DNA from: JAXHUM01 sp034189325
GTDB lineage: Bacteria > Desulfobacterota > DSM-4660 > Desulfatiglandales > Desulfatiglandaceae
Length of the DNA: 5,850 nt
Reading direction: 5' to 3'
Assembly: GCA_034189325.1 (NCBI GenBank)
Contig: JAXHUM010000037.1
Coordinates: forward strand, 1-5,850
A program made the translations under genes and the position numbers. Shown here piece by piece: positions 1 through 5,360 of the stretch. Position 1 is the first letter of the stretch; each line of letters opens with the position of its first letter. The notes beneath the pieces were generated by a model that was given only the letters and a program-made list of their open reading frames with translations, searched no databases and was not told where the DNA came from.

Positions 1-2
1 TT

Positions 3-1775
3 TTCACGGCATTCATCCTATTTTTGACTGTTTCCAGCCTGTTCACAACGCCTCGACTCAAGGGCAAATATGAAGGAAGCCGATATTTTGTCGCCCTGCT
101 GACCGCCTTTTTATGGGCCGCTCATCCCATTCAGACACAGGCTGTGACATATATTGTGCAGCGCATGGCAACAATGGCCGCCATGTTCTATATTCTGGCC
201 TTGTTTCTGTACATAAAAGGGAGGCTCACCCGGTCACGAGTGCCCCAGGCCTTCTTGTACGTAGCCTGCCTGCTCTCCTTTGCACTTGCAATGGGGTCCA
301 AACAAAACGCGGCCACCCTGCCCGCGGCCCTCTTTTTTGTGGAGATGATCTTTTTCCAGGATATGAGTGTTCCGCAAACAAGACGAAGGTTTTTATTGGC
401 TGCCGCGGGAGCTGGAACAGCAGTGATTATCTTTGGTGTGTTCCTCTTTATGAATGGTGATATGCTTTCTTTCTTAAAAGGGTACAATAATCGACCCTTC
501 ACCCTTTTTGAGCGGCTGTTAACAGAGCCGAGAATCCTCGTCTTCCATCTCAGCCAGCTCTTCTACCCGGTGGCGAGCCGTTTTTCAATTGACCATGACA
601 TCATTATCTCGACATCGCTCTTCCAGCCATGGACCACACTTCCTGCTATCTTGTTCCTCCTGTTTCTTATAGTAACCAGTCTTTTCCAGGTCAAAAAAAG
701 ACCTATCCTTGCCTTTGCCATCCTCTTCTTTTTTCTTAACCACGTCATAGAGTCATCCATCATACCCCTCGAACTTATATTTGAGCATCGCAATTACTTG
801 CCTTCACTGTTTATCTTTTTCCCTGTCTCAATAGGTATTAAGCGGCTCCTGGATCATTATCGACAAAGGGAAAGGGTTCTATATGTATTTCTTGTCTCTC
901 TTGTCTCCCTCCTTTTTGTAATGATTGGTATCGGGACTTATACGAGAAACGGTGCCTGGGCCACTGAAAAATCATTGTTGGAAGATGCCGTTGCAAAGGC
1001 CCCGATGAGTCACCGCCCGGTCCATAACCTGGCCTACAATTATTACGAAAAGATAGGGGATTATGGCAAGGCCTATAAACTCTATGGCAAGGCCCTGAGC
1101 CTTGAGAGTACGAGCGTGACCAACCATCGCGCTCTGGCGTTGAGCAATATGGCCAATATTCTGATTAAGAAGCAAGAATATGAAGGTGCTATTGGGCTTT
1201 TCAAAAAGGTACTGGAGATTGATCCCAAATCAGAGCGGTCCCTTTACAACATGATCCTGGCCCTTGTCAAGACAGGCAGACTGGAAGAGGCATCAGGATA
1301 CGCAGACCTGCTCCTTTCTAAGCGAAATGATCACATCTACTATCAACTCTTAAAAGGCCTCATCCTTGTGAGACAGGATAGGCCTGAAGAGGCCCTTAGC
1401 TATTTTCAGAGAACTATTAGCATGGACCCGAGTTATGGGAAAGCGCTTTTGTATAAGGGTATCGCGCTCTCCCTTATGGGTAAACACAAAAGGGCGGATT
1501 TATGGCTGAGACGGGCCATGAGAGTGGGACCGAATAACATAGGCACGCTTTTTTGCGCCATTGAGAATTCAGTCAAGGCGGGGTGGGTCCAACGAACCGA
1601 CATGTACGTGGAAAGGCTTTTCAGCCTCTTCGCCCTGGAGAATATCTCAAGGTCATTGGTCGATATTCCCGGTGATATGCTTGCGCCCCCCATCTCCCAG
1701 GCGGTCCTTGCCCCTGTTATTGCACAAAGGCTTGAGGAGAAAGCGAAGAAGGTTGAGGGGATCGGAAAAAGGTGA
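3..1775 (+). CDS. TMTC-like polytopic membrane protein with C-terminal TPR domain (5' truncated by window edge)
   Basis: The frame is already open at the window edge (first complete codon at 3); the TTG at 24 lies mid-protein, so the true start is upstream. Residue numbers here count that TTG as 1. Residues 1-315 hold about eight to nine hydrophobic segments (for example near 50-64, 75-90, 123-143, 206-221 and 295-315). Two landmarks of the bacterial TMTC / PMT-like family are visible: HPIQTQAVTYIVQR at 34-47 and FEHRNYLPS at 263-271. Residues about 334-503 form roughly five TPR units with typical endings such as ALSLES, VLEIDP and ISMDPS, followed by a non-TPR tail. Eukaryotic TMTCs are O-mannosyltransferases using dolichyl-phosphate mannose; bacterial members are mostly uncharacterised, so transferase activity is inference. 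The missing N-terminus, probably about 100 residues, would carry the acidic catalytic motif. The protein should sit in the inner membrane with TPRs outside the cytoplasm if it is PMT-like. The stop is TGA at 1773-1775, with no hairpin terminator seen after it. Confidence 0.85.
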   Translation, partial: FTAFILFLTVSSLFTTPRLKGKYEGSRYFVALLTAFLWAAHPIQTQAVTYIVQRMATMAAMFYILALFLYIKGRLTRSRVPQAFLYVACLLSFALAMGSKQNAATLPAALFFVEMIFFQDMSVPQTRRRFLLAAAGAGTAVIIFGVFLFMNGDMLSFLKGYNNRPFTLFERLLTEPRILVFHLSQLFYPVASRFSIDHDIIISTSLFQPWTTLPAILFLLFLIVTSLFQVKKRPILAFAILFFFLNHVIESSIIPLELIFEHRNYLPSLFIFFPVSIGIKRLLDHYRQRERVLYVFLVSLVSLLFVMIGIGTYTRNGAWATEKSLLEDAVAKAPMSHRPVHNLAYNYYEKIGDYGKAYKLYGKALSLESTSVTNHRALALSNMANILIKKQEYEGAIGLFKKVLEIDPKSERSLYNMILALVKTGRLEEASGYADLLLSKRNDHIYYQLLKGLILVRQDRPEEALSYFQRTISMDPSYGKALLYKGIALSLMGKHKRADLWLRRAMRVGPNNIGTLFCAIENSVKAGWVQRTDMYVERLFSLFALENISRSLVDIPGDMLAPPISQAVLAPVIAQRLEEKAKKVEGIGKR

Positions 1776-2204
1776 ATGAATAAAGGCATGGGGATTAAGG
1801 TTTGGGGTGTAGGGTGAAAGACCATTTTGGGATAGGCGCTGATTCAATTGACCCGCATCAGATCATCGTAGTAGAACGAACCAGTCAAAGCTCGTAATCT
1901 TTACATTTCGAATTGTTTGCGATAGTAATTCAGGTATAAATAACTTGATGATTTCGATGATTTCCGTCAAATTATGGTAACATCTCAATAAATTCGGTTT
2001 GGGTTAGTGGCGGCGGTGTCTTTTTGGAATTCCGCATCACCCACGCAAAATGTGATTATACGCGTCAAGCCTGGATTTCAATCAACGGAAAAGGCAGAAA
2101 AGGCCGATTTCGCCCGGGAGTCGCTCTGTATAAAGACCCTCATCACAAATTGCGTAGATTGCTGCCGTCAGCCTGGAATGACTCACAAATATGTGGACTT
2201 CTAA
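1776..2204. other. Intergenic stretch without a supported gene
   Basis: About 430 bp follow the TPR gene without a convincing coding region. Two overlapping open frames on the + strand (from 2007 and 2024) give low-complexity, Lys/Arg-rich translations unlike any family I know, with no good ribosome binding site. A 27-codon frame from GTG 1814 is also unrecognised. There is a short perfect tandem repeat, GATGATTTC twice, at 1947-1964. Just after the TPR stop, G-runs at 1790-1793, 1804-1807 and 1812-1814 are too few for a firm quadruplex call. A TATAAA at 1935-1940 could be a -10 box for the remnants downstream, but its -35 partner (TTGTTT at 1913-1918, 16 bp spacing) is poor. Most likely this is eroded sequence belonging to the accessory-gene debris that follows. 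Confidence 0.5.
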
Positions 2205-2366
2205 AAAGATACTCTCGCCTCCTTGTTGCAGCAATTTTACCCGAACTTTTTGAGGTCTTACAAATTATGGGCTATAGAGGCCGAGGATAGAATCGATTCT
2301 TATGATCGAGGGAAGATTAAGTCTGTCTCTTTAGAAAAGGTTCTCGAAAAGTATAAACAGAGTTAG
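2205..2366 (+). pseudogene. C-terminal remnant of an addiction-module antitoxin (TIGR02574 / PF09720-like)
   Basis: The frame between the stop at 2202-2204 and TAG at 2364-2366 encodes 53 residues. Its second half contains LWAIEAEDRIDSYDRGKIK and then SVSLEKVLEKY. This matches the usual C-terminal pattern of small 'putative addiction module component' antitoxins, in which an aromatic-acidic helix (W..EAE.R...Y..G) is followed by a short linker and (S/P)xEEVxxx. The N-terminal half of the family, normally 25-35 residues of LP..ER..L...L type, is absent: a stop codon lies upstream and there is no ATG or GTG in frame, only TTG codons at 2223 and 2226 without a Shine-Dalgarno. Intact members are about 65-80 residues and pair with RelE/ParE-like toxins, none of which is visible here. 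I read this as a decayed antitoxin fragment. Family membership is by pattern recognition and the segment is short, so it could be a chance resemblance, though the helix pattern is good. Confidence 0.5.
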
Positions 2367-2390
2367 AGATACGGCTGGTTATCAAGAAAA

Positions 2391-2648
2391 ATGAAAGATA
2401 AAAAAAGCTTGAATCAAATTGCTGGCAGATTTGAACTGGATATAGTCTATGTCTTTGGCAGTAATGCCGGCAGCATAGTTGAATGGTTGGCAGGATATAG
2501 AAGGAGAATGGTTCATTTTTGTAAAGAAGTATTTGCTAACGAATTGTCTGAAATATGTTCATCTCAACTTTCAGGTGTCATATATGTCAGTGACGCTATC
2601 AAGAGATGGATCAATGGTCATCCTGAATTGATCGATACGACGCTTTAA
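2391..2648 (+). pseudogene. MntA-HepT hybrid ORF: start of MNT antitoxin joined in frame to end of HEPN (DUF86) toxin
   Basis: This 85-codon ORF appears to combine two different families. Residues 1-34 look like the start of an MNT-domain nucleotidyltransferase of the MntA type: a helix, then the strand and turn LDIVYVFGS, with the Gly-Ser of the GSx10DxD motif at 23-24. Residues 35-85 look like the end of a HepT / DUF86 HEPN protein: the RRRMVH segment carries the R-x4-H ribonuclease-type motif (R37, H42), followed by ELSEICSSQL, a helix AIKRWI and a HPELID tail. In intact type VII systems, mntA and hepT are adjacent genes of about 100-140 codons each; MntA AMPylates a Tyr in the RX4HXY motif of HepT. 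Here the junction near codons 34-36 (2490-2498) removes the MNT DxD aspartates and most of the HEPN domain. The AMPylated Tyr position is Cys44 (HFC instead of HFY), and the usual Asn after the motif Arg is Arg. No strong Shine-Dalgarno precedes the ATG. It is most simply a deletion pseudogene that kept its frame by chance; a small expressed hybrid cannot be excluded. Confidence 0.7.
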
Positions 2649-2777
2649 ATGAGTCTTGAAAAACCAGGTCCTCTGGGCCAGGATTCTTTGCTATAAGTCG
2701 GGTTGAAAAGAAGGTGACTGCTTGTTCGGAGTGACTATCCGATTGCTGTTGAATGGCAAAAGTGGTAGATTGAGATC

Positions 2778-2969
2778 ATGAACAGAAAACATACAGCCAT
2801 ATATCGGATGTCGGACAGCCGGAATGACGACTTTGTTCCCGGCAAGCTGGCAGACCGGATTAAACTCGTCTGGATCCTGACCAGTGAAATCACGTCCCTG
2901 AACACAATGCACGATGTTGAACAAAGACTACAAAGACATGTTACGCGCCTTGTCCGACGAGAGGGTTAA
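2778..2969 (+). CDS. Small conserved-looking hypothetical protein preceding a nucleotidyltransferase remnant
   Basis: A 63-codon ORF starts at ATG 2778 with only a weak GAG-containing ribosome site in front. No domain, signal peptide or membrane segment is visible. The sequence is hydrophilic, with an N-terminal DDFVPG turn, a middle helix of the type ADRIKLVWILTSEI and a basic C-terminal helix ending in EQRLQRHVTRLVRREG. From memory, short proteins of this kind (xxDDFVPGTPxER..LVWxLTxE...DxExRLQRHV) lie directly upstream of nucleotidyltransferase genes in various proteobacteria. The frame overlaps the following nucleotidyltransferase remnant by 56 bp in a different phase, which suits a translationally coupled two-gene module, possibly of toxin-antitoxin type. 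That role is inference. The ORF itself looks full length, but with its partner broken it may no longer be functional. Confidence 0.45.
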   Translation: MNRKHTAIYRMSDSRNDDFVPGKLADRIKLVWILTSEITSLNTMHDVEQRLQRHVTRLVRREG

Positions 2970-3093
2970 ATCTATTCCTGTTGGCGCCCAGGCAATGGCG
3001 GCTCACGGTTACCCTAGCAGAAGCATTGGAATCCCTGAAGAACTCCGAACCGCATTCAATCGGGCAGCAATCCCTCCGTCGGGATGCAGATGA
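2914..3093 (+). pseudogene. Truncated nucleotidyltransferase (AbiEii/DUF6036-like), N-terminal remnant
   Basis: The frame from ATG 2914 to TGA 3091-3093 encodes 59 residues. It begins MLNKDYKDMLRALSDERVK and continues VGAQAMAAHGYP, the standard opening of a family of small nucleotidyltransferases (helix, then hhVGAyAxAaHGxPRaT). In intact proteins this is followed at once by the metal-binding DIDIW motif and about 120-150 more residues. Here, after residue 37 (about 3024), the sequence becomes SRSIGIPEEL and loses all resemblance to the family before the stop. The DxD aspartates are therefore missing and no nucleotidyl transfer is possible. The usual aromatic residue in VGAYA is Gln, and the hydrophobic strand reads SIPVGA instead of FLLVGA, suggesting relaxed selection as well as deletion. 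It overlaps the preceding small ORF by 56 bp. An alternative start at ATG 2938 would leave an 18-bp-plus overlap but would drop the conserved LNKDYKD segment. Confidence 0.6.
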
Positions 3094-3341
3094 GGCAAAA
3101 GGTGTTTTACTCTTACACCTATTAAGCTTACTGAGAGGCGAGACCAACCTATTGTGAACCATCCAAGTTAACCCGATCTTCTATATTCTTATAGATTCCA
3201 CATGTAAATAGGCCGATAAATCAGATTGTTATGAAATAGATCAGGCTTTCAAAGGCGGCATCGATTTTGCTCATCACCAGGAGGTAAAACTCACTTGGAA
3301 CAGTCCCGAGGTGTTTATTAAACCAACACAAAAGGTCTCGT
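3094..3341. other. Intergenic region upstream of the glycan genes, with start-less protein-like frame
   Basis: This spacer separates the nucleotidyltransferase remnant from the glycosyltransferase gene. The + frame from 3212 to the stop at 3350-3352 is open for 46 codons and reads like protein (for example GGIDFAHHQEVKLTW and SPEVFIKPTQKVSYVR), but it begins after a TAG at 3209-3211 and has no ATG, GTG or TTG until a late GTG at 3311. It overlaps the first codons of the glycosyltransferase. I do not recognise it; it may be the last piece of a deleted gene. An AT-rich 6-bp inverted repeat (TCTATA / TATAGA, 3180-3195) lies in the middle. The glycan operon's promoter is probably here or further upstream, but no box pair is convincing. 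Confidence 0.4.
3279..3285 (+). promoter_or_regulatory. Perfect Shine-Dalgarno AGGAGGT, placed for a TTG mini-ORF rather than the glycosyltransferase ATG
   Basis: AGGAGGT is a full match to the anti-Shine-Dalgarno, yet it lies 56 bp before the glycosyltransferase ATG at 3342. It is 9 bp ahead of TTG 3295, which opens an 8-codon frame (LEQSRGVY, stop 3319-3321) ending 20 bp before that ATG. It may be the ribosome site of a tiny leader ORF coupled to the glycosyltransferase, a relic of a deleted gene, or chance. The glycosyltransferase itself has only AAAGG at 3331-3335. Confidence 0.3.
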
Positions 3342-4292
3342 ATGTTCGATGAAAAAACAGTTGCCGTGGTAGTGCCCGCTTTTAATGAAGAGAAATTAAT
3401 AGCGAAAACGCTCTCTTCAATTCCTGCCTTTGTGGACAAGATCATTGTTGTTAATGACGCAAGCAGCGATAAAACAGGGATGATTGTGAGAGAAAAGGGA
3501 GAAGAGGATAAAAGAATCTGTCTGATAGCACATGATGTGAACAAGGGAGTCGGCGGGGCTATTGTGACAGGGTACAAGAAGGCCAGGGATTTAAGGGCGG
3601 ATGTAACGGTTGTTATGGCTGGTGACGCACAGATGGACCCGAATGATCTAGTCCGTATGGTTGAGCCGGTTGCGGACGAGAGCGCACACTATACAAAGGG
3701 AAATCGGCTTTTTTATGGTGATGCCTGGGGCATGATTCCCCATTATCGGTATCTGGGCAATTCCTTACTCTCATTGATGACCAAGATTTCGTCAGGGTAC
3801 TGGCATATTGCTGATTCTCAGAGCGGTTACACGGCCATTGCTCTTGTTGTCCTAGACCGAATCAATCTTAACAAGATATATAAACGATATGGCATGCCGA
3901 ATGATCTACTCATCAGGTTGAATGAGCATGACTTTAAGGTAAAAGATGTGCATGTCAGGCCTGTTTATAATGTGGGGGAAAAGTCAGGGATAAAACTTGC
4001 TCAAGTTATACCTAAGATCAGCCTGATACTATTCAAAGGTTTCTGGCGAAGACTCGTGATCAAATATGTCATAAAGGATTTCCATCCGTTGATATTTTTC
4101 TACCTGATGGGCGTCATTCTGTTTCCCTGTGGTGTCGTTTCAGGTCTCTTCTTATTCTGCCATAGGCTATTCATAGGTCAGATAGCGGCCACAAGCGCGC
4201 TCTTCTCAGTCTTCCTTTTTGTATCAGGCCTCCAGTCTCTATTCTTTGGAATGTGGTTTGATATGGAATACAATAAGAAGTTGAAGGTCTAA
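3342..4292 (+). CDS. Family 2 glycosyltransferase with two C-terminal membrane helices (DPM/DPG synthase-like)
   Basis: This 316-residue protein is a GT-A fold glycosyltransferase. Visible motifs in order: VVVPAFNEE at 9-17 (nucleotide-binding strand and loop), VNDASSDKT at 37-45, NKGVGGAIVTGY at 68-79 and AGDAQMDP at 93-100, whose D95 and D99 correspond to the metal-binding aspartates of dolichyl-phosphate-mannose-synthase-like enzymes. DSQSGYTAI at 158-166 follows as the acceptor-side loop. Two hydrophobic segments close the protein at about 250-272 and 281-303, with a basic tail, so it should be anchored on the cytoplasmic face of the inner membrane. Family knowledge suggests transfer of a sugar from a nucleotide donor to a polyprenyl phosphate or lipid-linked glycan; donor and acceptor cannot be read from the sequence. 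ATG 3342 is the only sensible start: an in-frame stop lies at 3285-3287 with no other start codon between. The weak AAAGG precedes it by about 6 bp. The DUF354 gene follows after 5 bp, indicating one transcript. Confidence 0.9.
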   Translation: MFDEKTVAVVVPAFNEEKLIAKTLSSIPAFVDKIIVVNDASSDKTGMIVREKGEEDKRICLIAHDVNKGVGGAIVTGYKKARDLRADVTVVMAGDAQMDPNDLVRMVEPVADESAHYTKGNRLFYGDAWGMIPHYRYLGNSLLSLMTKISSGYWHIADSQSGYTAIALVVLDRINLNKIYKRYGMPNDLLIRLNEHDFKVKDVHVRPVYNVGEKSGIKLAQVIPKISLILFKGFWRRLVIKYVIKDFHPLIFFYLMGVILFPCGVVSGLFLFCHRLFIGQIAATSALFSVFLFVSGLQSLFFGMWFDMEYNKKLKV

Positions 4293-4297
4293 CGGAA

Positions 4298-5338
4298 ATG
4301 AAAGTCTTGGTTGATGTGGCCCATCCAGGGCATGTTCATTTCTATAAAAATGTAATCTGGCGTTTACAAAAGAATGGCCACAAAGTCTTAATTTCCGCAC
4401 GAGACAAAGATGTAACGCTTCCTTTATTGCGTCAATATGGGTTTTCGTATCAAACGCTTTCCGTAAAGGGTGATACTTTTCTAGGATTGTCAAAGGAGTT
4501 TTTGGAGCGTGAATGGGCTTTACTACGCTTGATCCGGGAGTTTCATCCTGATGTTGTAACTGAAATCGGCGGCTTGTTCATAGCCCCGCTATGCAAGCTA
4601 TTGGGAATACCCTCGGTCGTATTTACTGACAGTGAGCCGGTTCCGATAGACAGATTCCTCACATATCCCTTTGCGAGTGTGATCTGTACTCCTCACTGCT
4701 TTATGCGGGATCTGGGCAAGCGCCACATACGTTATGCTGGCTACCATGAATTGGCTTATCTGCACCCCGACTATTTTCAACCTGACCCTACTGTCCTGAC
4801 CGAACTCGGAGTTGCCGGCGATGAGCCCTTTATCATACTCCGTTTTGTGGCCTGGGGGGCAAGTCACGATATAGGACAGCATGGCTTTTCTCTTGAGATG
4901 AAGCGAAAGATCATCAAAACCTTGAGTCGTTACGCAAGGGTTTTTATAACTTCGGAGACCCCGCTACCTAAGGAATTCGAGTCTTATCGAATTAACCTTC
5001 CACCGGATCGAATACACGATCTCCTTTACTATGCTCGATTGTTTATGGGTGATGGGGCGACAATGGCGACTGAGGCAGCGATTCTGGGCACTCCAGCAGT
5101 ACGCTCATCTACACTGGCTCTTTGTATGGGGAATTTCGTAGAGCTCATGGAGAGATATAGATTGGTCTATTCATACTACGAAACAGAAAATGCCCTTCAA
5201 AAGGCTGTTTCGTTGCTCGAGCAAAGCGACGTCAAGACTTGTTGGGCTCATCGGAGGGACATACTGTTGGAAGAGAAAGAGGATGTGGTCGGCTTTGTTT
5301 CCAATATACTTGATGAATACTCAGGGATATCTATGTGA
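4298..5338 (+). CDS. DUF354 family protein, GT-B / UDP-sugar enzyme-like
   Basis: The 346 residues match the usual length and landmarks of DUF354 (PF04007), a family of archaeal and bacterial proteins with a GT-B-like fold related to MurG and UDP-GlcNAc 2-epimerases. Visible signatures: DVAHPGHVHFYKN at 6-18 in the first Rossmann-like strand and loop, ARDKD at 34-38, TEIGG at 88-92, FTDSEP at 109-114, FITSETPLP at 216-224, and GDGATMATEAAILGTPAVR at 251-269, which resembles the nucleotide-binding loop of GT-B enzymes. No signal peptide or membrane segment is apparent, so it is likely cytoplasmic. No member's reaction is known to me with certainty; a role in nucleotide-sugar or polysaccharide synthesis follows from fold and neighbours. 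The ATG lies 5 bp after the glycosyltransferase stop, with GAAGG at 4283-4287 inside that gene as a ribosome site. The epimerase gene follows 22 bp downstream, so the three genes are probably co-transcribed. Confidence 0.85.
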   Translation: MKVLVDVAHPGHVHFYKNVIWRLQKNGHKVLISARDKDVTLPLLRQYGFSYQTLSVKGDTFLGLSKEFLEREWALLRLIREFHPDVVTEIGGLFIAPLCKLLGIPSVVFTDSEPVPIDRFLTYPFASVICTPHCFMRDLGKRHIRYAGYHELAYLHPDYFQPDPTVLTELGVAGDEPFIILRFVAWGASHDIGQHGFSLEMKRKIIKTLSRYARVFITSETPLPKEFESYRINLPPDRIHDLLYYARLFMGDGATMATEAAILGTPAVRSSTLALCMGNFVELMERYRLVYSYYETENALQKAVSLLEQSDVKTCWAHRRDILLEEKEDVVGFVSNILDEYSGISM

Positions 5339-5345
5339 CCGGATC

Positions 5346-5352
5346 GGGAGGG
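5346..5352 (+). promoter_or_regulatory. Ribosome binding site GGGAGGG deciding the epimerase start
   Basis: GGGAGGG ends 8 bp before TTG 5361 and 23 bp before the in-frame ATG 5376. The spacing therefore supports the TTG as the start of the epimerase gene. It lies in the short gap after the DUF354 stop. Confidence 0.55.
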
Positions 5353-5360
5353 AAGCTGAT

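Noticed and set aside
1790..1814. G-rich run as a possible G-quadruplex
   Set aside because: Only three runs of three or more G are present with one GG between, short of the usual four-run criterion.
1433..1847. Minus-strand open frames across the end of the TPR gene
   Set aside because: They are complementary shadows of the TPR coding sequence, with Pro/Ser-rich composition and no family features.
1913..1940. Possible promoter TTGTTT - 16 bp - TATAAA
   Set aside because: The -10 is good but the -35 matches only three of six bases, and no intact gene follows, so it is not supported as a feature.
2007..2290. Two overlapping + strand open frames (2007-2204 and 2024-2290)
   Set aside because: They share the same DNA in two phases, show no recognisable family pattern or good ribosome site, and the second runs over the antitoxin remnant in the wrong frame.
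2668..2680. Hairpin GGTCC-TCT-GGGCC after the MntA-HepT hybrid as a terminator
   Set aside because: The stem is only five pairs including a G-U wobble and no T-run follows.
2921..3157. Open frame in the third + phase, ending with LRRDADEAKGVLLLHLLSLLRG-type sequence
   Set aside because: It has no ATG or GTG start and no ribosome site, and its first part is antiphase to the convincing nucleotidyltransferase start; probably chance, though its end could be gene debris.
3168..3195. Possible promoter TTAACC - 16 bp - TATAGA ahead of the glycan genes
   Set aside because: Both boxes match only four of six bases and the -10 lies in an AT-rich inverted repeat; position is plausible but evidence is weak.
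3221..3577. Minus-strand 118-codon frame over the start of the glycosyltransferase
   Set aside because: It overlaps the strongly conserved GT2 N-terminus in antisense and has no recognisable domain or ribosome site.
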